DNA of 64,000 nucleotides from NCBI GenBank assembly GCA_023053685.1, contig JALIGW010000010.1, forward strand, positions 10,263,919 through 10,327,918, in the 5' to 3' direction. The notes under the pieces were generated by a model. The model was given only the letters and a program-made list of their open reading frames with translations, ran no database searches and was not told the DNA's origin. The position numbers were made by a program, and so were the translations under genes. The stretch comes from Diadophis punctatus similis. Lineage: Eukaryota; Chordata; Lepidosauria; Squamata; Dipsadidae. Shown here piece by piece: positions 1 through 11,122 of the stretch. Each line of letters starts with the position of its first letter. The stretch's first letter is position 1.

Positions 1-1
1 G

Positions 2-775
2 ATTAGCCAATTGTTAAAAAGATATAACCTGGAGAATTGTAAAACTGCTAAGACACCAATGGATCAGGGATTTACAAATAGTGATACTAAATGTCCTGTG
101 TTTGATAAGGAGATATATCAGTCTCTAATTGGTAGTCTCTCATATTTGAGTAATTGGTCTAGACCAGATATATCTTACAGCGTAAATCAACTGGCTAGAT
201 ATAATGCTGAACCAAATGAAAGGCATTGGCAAGCAGCTAAACGAATACTTAGATACCTAAAGCACACAATACATTATTCTTTATATTTAGAACCGAGAAA
301 TGAATTAGTGTTAACTGCATATGCTAATGCAAGTTTTGCTACTGATGCAATGACTCGCAAATCAACATCAGGTATAGTGGTAATGTTGGATAATGCTTTA
401 ATAGGGTGGAAATCTATTAGGCAACAACATATTAGTTTATCCACTATGGAAGCAGAATTCTCGAGTTTATCATTAATGTGCACAGAATTGGTGTATTATA
501 AACAATTGTTAAAGGATATAGGAATTACTGTACAGGAGCCATTTATTGTGTATGAAGACAATCAATCTGCCATTAGTATGGCTAATAGTTTAGCTGTGAA
601 AACAAGGTCGAAACATACTGATTTGAGATATCTGAATGTTAGACAATGTGTTCAAAATAAAATGGTTAAGTTGGAATACTGCATGACTGAACAGAATATT
701 GCAGATCATTTCACTAAAGCGCAAGGTGCAATTAAACACAAAGAGTGTTGTGAAAACTATGGTTTAAAGATGTAA
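2..775 (+). CDS. Ty1/copia pol C-terminal part (partial, RT end and RNase H)
   Basis: This frame enters from the left edge and ends at a TAA. It is nearly the same sequence as the last ~255 residues of the intact copia polyprotein at 33519-37445. It covers the end of the reverse transcriptase and the copia RNase H, with the STMEAEF and YEDNQSA motifs and the KTRSKHTD segment. The clearest difference is in the first RNase H acidic motif: this copy reads AYANAS where the intact copy reads AYADAS, so the expected catalytic aspartate is asparagine (a GAT to AAT change). RNase H of this copy is therefore probably inactive. The gag, protease, integrase and most of RT lie outside the window. Downstream are a polypurine tract and an LTR. 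Confidence 0.93.
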   Translation: MSQLLKRYNLENCKTAKTPMDQGFTNSDTKCPVFDKEIYQSLIGSLSYLSNWSRPDISYSVNQLARYNAEPNERHWQAAKRILRYLKHTIHYSLYLEPRNELVLTAYANASFATDAMTRKSTSGIVVMLDNALIGWKSIRQQHISLSTMEAEFSSLSLMCTELVYYKQLLKDIGITVQEPFIVYEDNQSAISMANSLAVKTRSKHTDLRYLNVRQCVQNKMVKLEYCMTEQNIADHFTKAQGAIKHKECCENYGLKM

Positions 776-808
776 GGTATTATATATTGATCTACCCAAA
801 GGGGAGAA

Positions 809-1281
809 TGTTAGGTCTCTGACCATAACTAATATTGGATAGAACAATATATGTTTAGCCTTTAACAGATATGTCTGTTTAGCTGAGGTGTTGCAGACTG
901 CCACAAGAGGGAGCTAGAGTTCACAGCTTATTTCTATGGGAGTCCCTCTCTGTTTGTCTTTGGTCTCTGCTACTTAGTGTAGTCTCTGCTTCTCATTAGA
1001 GCAAGGCCTAGAGTATGTATGCTCTGCATTTCTCTCTGTGTTGTAGTTATGTATTATAGCTAAAATGTACTTGTACTGGATAATACTTGGATTGTTATTA
1101 TGACTATTAAGTGTATGACTTTGGACTGTTTATAGGAAAATGCTATTTCTTAAAGTAAACTTTTAACTCAAGTTAGTGTATCTGTGTGTGGCTGAGTACT
1201 TATTCACAACTGATCTCAATCTAAACGTTTCTGTATGCACAACCTTGGTAACAGAAGGAATACTCTGCTAATACATTAACA
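809..1281 (+). repeat. 3' LTR of the partial Ty1/copia element
   Basis: The LTR begins TGTTAGGTCTC and ends ATACATTAACA, so it has the TG...CA ends of an LTR. It follows a purine-rich polypurine tract (CAAAGGGGAGAA, about 797-808), the plus-strand primer site. It is 473 bp, close to the 477 bp LTRs of the intact copy at 33009-37945. It differs from those by scattered substitutions and small indels, so this insertion is older or from a sister subfamily. The 5' LTR is outside the window. Confidence 0.9.
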
Positions 1282-2176
<895 letters not shown>

Positions 2177-2211
2177 AACATAACTTGCTCAATTAAGGAA
2201 TTTCTTCTGTT

Positions 2212-2428
2212 CTAAAGAATAGGAATGACAGAAACAAGCCCATGTAATTTTCCAAAAGTTTTCTTCTCCTGCCTGATTGTAAGGATATTTGACCATTCCT
2301 TCTCAAGTTTTTCTTCATAGTGCTTTTGAGTGTTGGAACTGGCAGAACGTACATCTGCTATAGGTGTTGTTTTCTTTACATATATTTCCATTCTTCTGAA
2401 GCTTCCTTGGCTGCCCACTCTTCCCAGT
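2212..2428 (-). other. Possible terminal coding exon (or pseudo-exon), minus strand
   Basis: On the minus strand a strong splice-acceptor signal (ATTATCTTTTTTTCAG) ends at position 2429 and is followed by an open frame of about 71 codons that ends at TAG (2212-2214). The predicted peptide contains MEIYVKKTTPIADVRSASS and then a charged, probably helical stretch (KHYEEKLEKEWSNILTIRQE). It has no LINE, LTR or DNA-transposon motifs. A different frame from the same acceptor gives a plausible short peptide (DWEEWAAKEASEEWKYM) before a stop, so the phase is uncertain. It could be the last exon of a minus-strand host gene, a decayed exon, or chance. I do not recognise the family. Confidence 0.3.
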
Positions 2429-2524
2429 CTGAAAAAAAGATAATGAAAAGTGAAAACCCTGGAGGCTGCAAACCAGCCTGAAACTAGTGCAAGAATGTCA
2501 CCCATGGATGTTCTTCTCATTTAA

Positions 2525-3650
2525 GAGGTTTTTTTTTCAAACTGAATGAGGTAGTAAGGGGAAAATATTTTCCTTCACTTCCCCCTTTATACCCCTTTTA
2601 AGATTTCTTCTAAAAAGTAATCCTTTAGTAGCAATAAAAACAATGCTACACTTGCATAACTTAACACATAAAATGTGCACCTAACATCTGAATGAATCAG
2701 TGTGAATGAACTCTCCAGTTGCAAATGAGCTTAAATCTTACCCATTTGCACATTTGGCCTTTCAACATGCTGTTTAAACATCCACTGATACAGCTTCCAA
2801 TGTAAATGGTGACATTATCCAATCTGTTGCCGTACCAGGTAGACTGATTATTCTCTCATTTATGATAAAATATACCCAGATGCCAATGGAACAAAAGCAT
2901 TCTTCCAATTTAGACATCAATAGGCTAAGGAAAAACAGGTCTTAAATAGTTGTATGGAGTTCTGAATGATTCTATGGCCTGTTAAAGAAACAACAGAGAC
3001 TTAGTGAGAGGGTATTGTCCTTTAGCTACATAGCTTTTGAGAAACATACAGTTAAGAGAATAAACCAATTATGAGATAGCATACAGTTTAATAGGGATTT
3101 CAGTTACTCACTGTCAACAATCTATAAACATTTTGAAGCAAACTTTTGTCAGTTCTGTGTAGAAATTCAAATTCCCACAAATACATTAGTTGTCCCCTGC
3201 CACGAGTACTTCACATTAATTATTATCTTGTAAAAAATGGCTTTATGGAGAAAGGCTGCAGCCATCAACAATCCACAATATACAGGGAGAACAACCTTGG
3301 AATAACAAAGAATGAGATCAGCAGCTCTGGAGAGTTGACAGAACACTTTGGTCTACAACCTGTGAGAAAATAAATTCAACACCGAGCTTTCGCCTCAATT
3401 GATTTTAAAATGTTAATCTATTTTGAATGTTCAGTTGCTTTCTTCTTGCAGGGGGGAACAAGCTGTTTCTTTTGAGAACAACTGCAAAACATACTGTACT
3501 AAGCTGGTTGGCAATTTGAAGGAGGTGGTTTTGTTCTGAGACCAGTAGACAGAGATGCAATAGGAGGAGAAGGGAGGAGAAGGGGAGAAGGAGAAGGAAT
3601 GAATAAAAATGGAGAAAATGAAATGAAAGCAATATGTCTGAAATGAAAGC
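2525..3650. other. Unrecognised DNA, no gene seen
   Basis: Only short chance frames occur. The segment contains small direct repeats (for example AATGAAAGCAATAT near 3620-3655) but no recognisable element. Confidence 0.5.
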
Positions 3651-3667
3651 AATATAATCAGAATATT

Positions 3668-4056
3668 TTTTTTATTCAAAAAGTTTTATTAGTACAAAGT
3701 ACAAACATTTTTCTCTTTTCTCCCCCCCTTCCCCCCTGACCCCAACCCCCTTACCCACCCCCGGACCCCCTTACCCGCCCCCCTTCTCCCCTTCCCCCAC
3801 CCCCCGGACTTCCCAGAGAAAGTACAGGGCATAATATTCAATAAAATAAGTTTAAATTAAATTTAAAAAAATTCTAATTTCCACATTTCTTTGGGTCTTT
3901 AACTCCTAATTATACAAAACTTTTTAAAGCATAATCAAAAGAAAATCAAGCATGTTATCAATCAAACACCATTCAGTATCTCAGGCTGATAATTTACCCC
4001 ACTAAATATCTATCCTTTATATAATCTATATATAATCTAATAAAAATAAGAAAAAT
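3668..4056 (-). mobile_element. 5'-truncated L1 (3' UTR only) with 16 bp target-site duplication
   Basis: Read on the minus strand, this is an L1 3' UTR. It has an AT-rich body, a long G-rich polypurine tract (about 3722-3810, several runs of 4-6 G), then a TTTGTACTTTGTACTAATAA end and an A-rich tail with AATAAA. Direct repeats ATATAATCAGAATATT flank it at 3652-3667 and 4057-4072, a 16 bp target-site duplication as expected for L1 target-primed insertion. The same 3' UTR family occurs in plus orientation at about 47010-47570 and as a very short piece at 6337-6430. Confidence 0.9.
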
Positions 4057-4072
4057 ATATAATCAGAATATT

Positions 4073-4730
4073 GATGAAGTGTTGGCAAGATAAAATCTCT
4101 CTCAATCTCAATCTCAATCTCAATCTTGTTAACATATTCATAAACTGGGAGAGCCATGTTAACAAGGTCAGCCAATGAATAGCCATGTCAACTAAGTCAG
4201 CCAATGGGAGCTAAACACATCTGAGTCTGTGCAGAGAATCAAAACTGAAAACTTAAGCTTAAGGCTGGGCATGGCTCAGTCCACTCTGCTCTCTTGTCCA
4301 CTCTGTATTCTCTGCCACTCTGTGCTTGTCTGCTCTGCTGAAATGAAACTAACTCTCCTGCTTGTGTTTACTTGAAGAAATAATCTACTTGTGGTATTGT
4401 ATATATATTACTATGTTTATAAAGAAGTTAATGAATCCAGCTGAATCAGTTATCTGTGTGTGCTTCTGGAAATTGATTTTTCTGCAACAAATCTCAATCT
4501 CAATCTCTTCCTCTCTCCTTCTCTTTCATTTTTTACTGAGTAAAATCTGCCCTGTTGAAGCACACTTATTCTATTTTTACAGCCCAACCTGGATAAATGG
4601 GATTCATGATCAGTACTGACAGCACTGACTTACAAATTCAAGACTATAGGAAAGGCTAAGTAACTGCTCTTGTCTTATATCTCTATATATCTCTTTGTGG
4701 GTAATTAGGTATATATAATATTTGAAGTTT
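4073..4730. other. Unrecognised DNA with short CAATCT repeats
   Basis: Small hexanucleotide runs (TCAATC) occur near 4100-4125 and 4492-4507. The plus frame 4362-4619 is not recognisable and has no supporting signals. No gene is called. Confidence 0.45.
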
Positions 4731-5787
4731 TTGTATTAAACTTTCATTTCCCCAGAATATAATACAAATTTATATATACTGAGTTCTAAATGAAGCCATA
4801 TTCATCAAAAAATCATCACTAAGTTAAAGAAGACCTGACTATCATGTGATTTTTTTAAAAAAAGCTTGATATTGGATTTACATCTATTTCATATTTTAAT
4901 TTATTTTAATTTAATTTAATTAAAAGTTCTTATAGGCCGCCCAATCCTGTAGGACTCAGGGTGGCGTACAGCATGAATAAGAACAGTACAGTAAATAAAA
5001 ACAGTTTAAAATCATAACATACAATTTTTTTAAAAAGCAACAAAAAAACCATTCATTCAGGGGGAATCCGATCTTCTTCACCCTGCCTGCCGGAGGAGCC
5101 ATGTTTTTACGGCTTTGCGGAAGGCCAGAAGAGTGGGAATGGTCCGGATCTCTGGTGGGAGTTGGTTCCAGAGAGATGGGGCTCCCACAGAGAAGGCTCT
5201 CCCCCATGGTCCCACCAACCGGCATTGTTTGGCTGATGGGACCTGGAGGAGACCAACTCTGTGGGATCTAACTGGTCGAAGGGAGGTGTGTGGTAGGATG
5301 CGGTCACGGAAGTAACCTGGCCCTGAGCCATGTAGGACTTTAAAGGTCAAAACCAATACCTTAAATTGCATCTGGAGACTAATGGGCAACCAATGCAGCT
5401 GGCGGAGAATAGGTGTTACGTGGGTGTATCTCGGAACACCCACCACAGCTCGCGCAGCTGCATTTTGCACCAATTTTCATGAATTTTGGTCTTAAAATGT
5501 TGCAAGTCTTGCAAAAAGTCAACTCTTAATCAAATATTTCCTATGAGGTATTCAAAATTCAAGATATTTGCTCTTACCTGTCATCAGAGTGAAAATCTTA
5601 CATTGTTGATCCAACCCAATCTGTAAGTTTACTCTTGCAGTAAAGGAATAAAGAAGACTAGAAATTTGGATCAAAATATTCTAAAGAACATGGGCCAGGT
5701 TTTTAAAGTTTTTTCCCTCCCAAAGCAAAAACAAAACAGAATAAAACTACTTTTGTTCCCCCAGATCATAATCCTCTTCAAAACTGG
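4731..5787. repeat. Left arm of a ~490 bp inverted duplication (interrupted by CR1)
   Basis: Apart from an inserted CR1 fragment (4898-5473), this segment is the reverse complement of 10100-10589 with only scattered differences. Matching landmarks include TTTCATTTCCCCAGAATATA near the outer end and CATAATCCTCTTCAAAACTG at the inner end. The spacer between arms is about 4.3 kb. The right arm has the uninterrupted (empty) version of the CR1 site. Confidence 0.9.
4898..5473 (-). mobile_element. 5'-truncated CR1-type LINE (ORF2 C-terminus and 3' end)
   Basis: The minus frame 5078-5473 encodes the last ~130 residues of a CR1-superfamily ORF2, starting VQNAAARAVVGVPRYTHVTP and ending with SLWNQLPPEI and FRKAVKTWLLRQ. 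It is collinear with residues near the end of the 606-codon copy at 45107-46927. The 3' UTR carries the family signature (GGCCGCCCAATCCTG read on plus) and ends in an AATTT/ATTTT-type microsatellite tail at 4898-4923. Comparison with the empty site at about 10425 defines both ends and suggests a short ATTTT target duplication. Confidence 0.92.
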
Positions 5788-6319
5788 CTACAAATACTGT
5801 GTCTTCTTTTTTGTTGATTCTTTGTAACCTTATAGATATGTAGATCTTTTAAAAACATGTCTTATTTGCCTTATTTTTGCCTCGATTAGTTCTCATGTCT
5901 GCTTCTCATTGTCCAAGGAGTATGTCAGTTCTTCTATAAAAGTTTTCATGATTGAGCAAACTTTAGTATTAATAATAAACCTCATAATCGACTAATGAAG
6001 ACATCATATTATTTATGCTGTATTATAACCAAAAATCACATAATATTTGGCTGACTGTATTGTGTAATAGTTCAAAGTAGAGATTTATTTGTTACAAAGA
6101 AGGTAATTGCATACTACAGAGACTTAAGAAGATGCAGGAAAGAAGATTCCACTTAATTGATTCAACTTGTGGAATCATGTGATGATAAGAAAACTGAATT
6201 TTTTCCATGGAAGTCTGCATAAGATTGAATAATAAGCCTCTCTGAAAGAAATGTATTAAGTTTTACAAAAAATCTACAGATATTACATGTTGGGTAGAGA
6301 TGGAAATACATTGTGCAGC
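5788..6319. other. Unrecognised DNA
   Basis: AT-rich, with no coding frame, RNA gene or known repeat that I can support. Confidence 0.45.
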
Positions 6320-6336
6320 AAGGCACATCCTTTGTT

Positions 6337-6430
6337 TTTGTTTTGTTTTTTATTCAAAAAGTTTTATTAGTACAAAGTACAAACATTTTTCTCTTTTTCT
6401 CCCCCCCTTTCTTTGTTTTCTCCCCCAACA
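6337..6430 (-). mobile_element. Very short L1 3' end insertion with 17 bp target-site duplication
   Basis: About 94 bp matching the extreme 3' end of the L1 at 3668-4056 (ATTCAAAAAGTTTTATTAGT, then a C-rich run). It is flanked by direct repeats AAGGCACATCCTTTGTT at 6320-6336 and 6431-6447. The insertion kept only the terminus of the 3' UTR, an extreme 5' truncation. Confidence 0.9.
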
Positions 6431-6447
6431 AAGGCACATCCTTTGTT

Positions 6448-9378
6448 GATGTCATGATGCATGTACAAAAGACATGGAGTTGTGTTGTACCATCACACCA
6501 TTGCTTTTACAAATTGACTAGTTTGATCCCTTTTGTGGATGACACATGTAGGAAGTCATTTTGAGTGCTTGAATCGCTAGATGTTGTAAATTTGATTTGA
6601 ATTTAGATGTTGTAAATTTGATTTGAAACTTCTAAAACTATTTACAATGTATCAACAGGAATTATCACTAAATAGAATACATTCATTTGAAGACTTAGTT
6701 CTATTGGCATTCAAACTTGAAAAATGAATGTGATTCTAATTCTACTCATTTCTACATTTTAGCACTCATTACATGCTGTAATATAGTTAGTTATCAAAGG
6801 CAGGAGGCACATTTTCTCCAGAATGATAAAATTTGAATGTATTTAAGGCCACAGTCCATTATCTATTTTTATGGAGTGGCATCTTGTACTCCCAAGTGAA
6901 GTATAATATGCTACATTCTTAGTCATTTGGTCACTATACATTTCTCTTTTTCAGTATCAGATAAAAACAAGAACTGATAAACAAAATATCAAGACTACCG
7001 TGCCATTGCTCTGACTCTGACTTATATTTGGTCTCAGTTCACAAATATTTTCATGAAGTGCACTTCTGAAGTTGTTTGAGATAATTAAAAAAAACTTTCA
7101 AGTTTTACAGGGATGAAAGCAACTTCCATATCACACCATGCCATCAACAACATTATAAATTAGGATTTCAAATACTTATAAAAATATGCCTTCAAGATGA
7201 ATAGCTTTGAACCACATGAAGTATTTTTACTCCTCCCCTTTTACAAACACAGCAATATCTTTGAAGACAATGGGAATCTGCCCTTTATAAGGAACAGAAA
7301 GACCAAGGTCATTCTTTTTAATACTGCTGGCGGATTTCATTGAATTTATTTACAGAAAATGGTACATAAAAACCATTTAAGATGTTCTTCGTGGGATGAT
7401 TTATATCATAAAATGTGATCCTTATAATTTTGAAAATCCAGTAGGAAAAGAGAATGAGTAGCAAATGGATCTGTATGTGCTTACCTTAAAGTAATGTGCA
7501 GCATAAAAGTACTGTTGTCATAAACCTAATAAAATAGCACACATTGATCAATATTACATAATTGTATGAGAATAATACACTTCTCAACACTCTATGTAAA
7601 GCATCAAGTCGCTGTTTTTAAAATTGTTATTGATTCTTTGAAAATTTGGCTTCTGTAGGTATGCAAATATTTGGAAATTCTGGTTCTGACATCCATGGTA
7701 TATTCTATTAAAATCATTCATTTGAACGTACGAGTATGAATAATATTATATACATGTTTAACTTTCTCCTTGGTTAGAAAAATATCCATGCCAATAAGAT
7801 TAAATACATGTTTGTAGATACAGTATCTAACCTATATTAAGTTCATAATCCAACTTGGTGCATTTTTAATTCAAGGAAACCTATAGTAGCTGTAGACTTT
7901 TTTTTACAGAAAAGGAGTAAATGATTATTTGTCAGAATACTAAGCATCGTTTGTCACCGTTCTACATAGAAGAACGTTCTACATAGAAGTGGGGAGGGGA
8001 AATGCAGTGAGCGTGAGAAGCTATAGATATCACATTCTTCGTTGCTTCTCCAAGGTCACCTTTTGTCCAGCACCTGCAAGGAACTGGGAGGAGAGGTTGC
8101 CACGCTGGCAGACGTTAAGTGGGCAATGTGACCTGGTTGGGGGTGGGGAACAAGGAGTGCCCATTTCCTATTGAGAGGGAACTTGGGAGACAAGTTAGAT
8201 TTGGGTTTTCCCATGCATTGCCAACATGGTGTCTGCAATAAATTGGAACTTTGGTGAAATATTTGCCGTGGACTCTGATTTCTGTTCGACTACTATTTGG
8301 AACCTTGACAACTAAGCAATGTGGGGATCCTTTTTATATCCTTTTACACAGGACTGGAACAGTCTGGCATGCACTGTCATGTTTGGGACCAGCCCTGCTA
8401 AGACCCCTTGTTTTATCACTGTCATCTAGTGAATTTTGTTTTCTACATCTTCTAGAAATGCAAATATTTGGACATTCTGCTTGACACCGATAAATAATAC
8501 TTGTGGCTACTATGAAAATCACATTATGACTTTATTATGATAGTTTGTCACACATTTAGCCAGAGGTTGAATGGATATGGCATTTATATCTACCTATTGA
8601 GACCTTCCCAAGGACCTGGGATAGGCAAAAAACAGACACCATTCTTACAGAGAGTTTTGGTGCAGTTCACTTGCACATAGAGCTAACCATAAATGTAATC
8701 ATAGCTGCCTAGCATCCTTGCCTGTATGGCAAAAATATTGTGCTCTATAGCAATTACTGTGTATTATTACCTTAGAGATATTTCAGTTATTGAATTTAAG
8801 AAGCATTGGAGAACAATTTGCAAATCAAGTTTTGTGCATATGATTAATAACATCTCTTAATTAAATTTCTATCAAGATCCTGAGCTTCGGGACTTGGAGC
8901 ATCTGAGCTGTGGACAGATAAATGTGACTGATGGTAATCAAATACATTGTAGTCTTCTGAATAAATAGAAAGTTTTTAAGAAGGTCTTTAAGTATCAACC
9001 GGCTGTTTGACCTTATTCAAGCCACTTCAGACTGTTTCTGTTGCACACCATTATGTAATCAATGAAGGACATGTACATTAGAGACTGAGATGCTCTGCAT
9101 GTATCAATAATTGCAAACTATCATTTGCACTTCTTTCAGAGTTATTACCAATGCATAGGATCAAATGGAATAATCTGCTTACATACTGTACATTGACCAC
9201 TAGGGAAAATATTTTTCAGCTTTAAGTGTTTTTAATTATATCTTCTGAATTTGAGAGGAAATTTGAAAAAAAAAGTGTTTGAATAGTAAGTTATGAATTT
9301 TTGTATGCTTTTTTTTGTAAGGAGATGTGTTATACAAGGTGTTGTTTTTCTGTTTTCTTTCAAAGAATAACATAAAAT
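6448..9378. other. Mostly unrecognised AT-rich DNA
   Basis: The stretch has no credible gene. The only feature that stands out is a more GC-rich, LTR-like block near 7980-8312, listed separately. Nothing else can be assigned by eye. Confidence 0.45.
7988..8312 (+). repeat. Possible solo LTR-like block
   Basis: A purine-rich run (GTGGGGAGGGGAAATG) precedes a GC-richer block with an AATAAA signal near 8239 and a TTGACA ending near 8312, resembling R-U5 of a retroviral-type LTR. A short direct repeat (TTCTACATAGAAG) lies just upstream. I could not find a clear target-site duplication or internal domain, so this may be chance. Confidence 0.25.
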
Positions 9379-9379
9379 T

Positions 9380-10078
9380 AGAATAGAATAGAATAGAATA
9401 GAATAGAATAGAATAGAATAGAATAGAATAGAATAGAATAGAATAGAATAGAATAGAATAGCAGAGTTTGAAGGGACCTTGGAGGTCTTCTAGTCCAACC
9501 CCCTGCTTAGGCAGGAAACCCTACACCACTTCAGACAAATGGTTATCCAACATCTTCTTTAAAACTTCCAGTGTTGGAGCATTCACAACTTCTGGAGGCA
9601 AGCTGTTCCACTGATTAATTGTTCTAACTGTCAGGAAATTTCTCCTTAGTTCTAAGTTGCTTCTCTCCTTGATTAGTTTCCACCCATTGCTTCTTTTTCT
9701 AACCTCAGATGCTTTGGAGAATAGTTTGACTCCCTCTTCTTTGTGGCAACCCCTGAGATATTGGAACACTACTATCATGTCTCTCCTAGTCCTTCTTTTC
9801 ATTAAACTAAACATACCCAGTTCCTGCAACTGTTCTTCATAAGTTTTAGCCTCCAGTCCCCTAATCATCTTTGTTGCTCTTCTCTGCACTCTTTCTAGAG
9901 TCTCAACATCCTTTTTACATCGTGGCAACCAAAACTGAATGCAATATTTCAAGTGTGGCCTTACCAAGGCATTATAAAGTGGTATTAACACTTCACATAA
10001 TCTCGATTCTATCCCTCTGTTAATACAGCCTAGAACTGTGTTGGCTTTTTTGGCAGCTGCTCCACACTGCTGGCTTTA
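9380..10078 (-). mobile_element. CR1 LINE 3' part with (AATAG)n tail
   Basis: The minus frame 9521-9991 encodes the C-terminal region of a classical CR1 ORF2: LKYCIQFWLPRCKKDVETLE, RVQRRATKMIRGLE, then TINQWNSLPPEVV. After the stop the 3' UTR ends with the CR1 motif AAGGTCCCTTCAAACTC and runs into about 16 units of (ATTCT)n (plus-strand AGAAT, 9380-9461). This is a different CR1 lineage from the 606-codon family at 45107. The same 3' motif is carried by the tRNA-derived SINEs at 30920 and 52000. The element is 5'-truncated. Confidence 0.9.
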
Positions 10079-10099
10079 AGAATTAAGAACTCAAGATTT

Positions 10100-10589
10100 C
10101 AGTTTTGAAGAGGATTATGATCTGGGGTGACAAAAGTGGTTTTATTCTGTTTTGTTTTTGCTTTAGGGGGAAAAACTTTAAAAATCTGGCCCATGTTCTT
10201 TAGAATATTTTGATCCAAATTTCTAGTCTTCTTTATTCCTTCACTGCAAGAGTAAATTTACAGATTTGGTTGTCCAGAGCTGGATCAACAATGTAAGAGA
10301 TTTTCACTCTGATGACAGGTAAGAGCAAATATCTTGAATTTTGAATACCCCATAGGAAATATTTGATTAAGAATTGACTTTTTGCAAGACTTGCAACATT
10401 TTAAGACCAAAATTCATGAAAATATGAAATAAATGTAAATCCAATATCAAGCTTTTTTTTAAAAAAAAATCACATGATAGTCAGGTCTTCTTTAACTTGG
10501 TGATGATTTTTTGATGAATATGGCTTCATTTAGAACTCAATATATATAAATTTGTATTATATTCTGGGGAAATGAAAGTTTAATACAAA
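10100..10589. repeat. Right arm of the inverted duplication (empty CR1 site)
   Basis: This is the reverse complement of the non-CR1 parts of 4731-5787. At about 10425 it reads continuously through the place where the left arm has the CR1 insertion, so it shows the pre-insertion sequence. Confidence 0.9.
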
Positions 10590-11100
10590 TTGTATTAAAC
10601 CTGCCAATCCAGATTTCTTCACATCACAAGGAAAACTGAACTAGCCACAAAAGTATACACATAAATTTGCATTTGGTATGCTTTTAAGAGTGGTCACAAC
10701 TATCCATAACATTTATTCTGCTGTCCTTGAAACTTCAGAAAATGCCACCAAGCATATATGCAGCACTATAAACACTTTTAAAGCTTTCATTCTAAAACTT
10801 CCCAACTGGCAATATCCCTATCATAATTAAATATGTTTTTTATAGTTTTATTTATAGGTTTTTCTTTAACATCCATAGATGCTTGGTGGACAAAGTATTT
10901 CCTGGGTCAATATATTTTACACACACTAATAATAATAGTAATATTCTTTAGATATACATAATCATAATTTTTCAACTTCTAACATTTGCATATACATAGT
11001 AATTATAATGTAATTCTATATCAGTATACATAATACTATTTTCCCAAATTCTAACTTCTACCTCTTTTTTCTACCTCTTAATAAAGTAGCTACCCTATTA
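10590..11100. other. Unrecognised AT-rich DNA
   Basis: No gene or clear repeat. It may include part of the L1 that follows on the minus strand, but I see no coding evidence. Confidence 0.4.
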
Positions 11101-11122
11101 AGAAGTATTCTATATCTATCCA

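Noticed and set aside
3146..3679. Short frames near 3146-3373 (+) and 3405-3679 (-)
   Set aside because: Compositionally biased or short, with no domain, start-site or splice support.
7988..8484. Frames at 7989-8174, 8056-8238 and 8251-8484 as genes
   Set aside because: Short, overlapping on both strands and unrecognised; the block better resembles a possible LTR, itself weakly supported.
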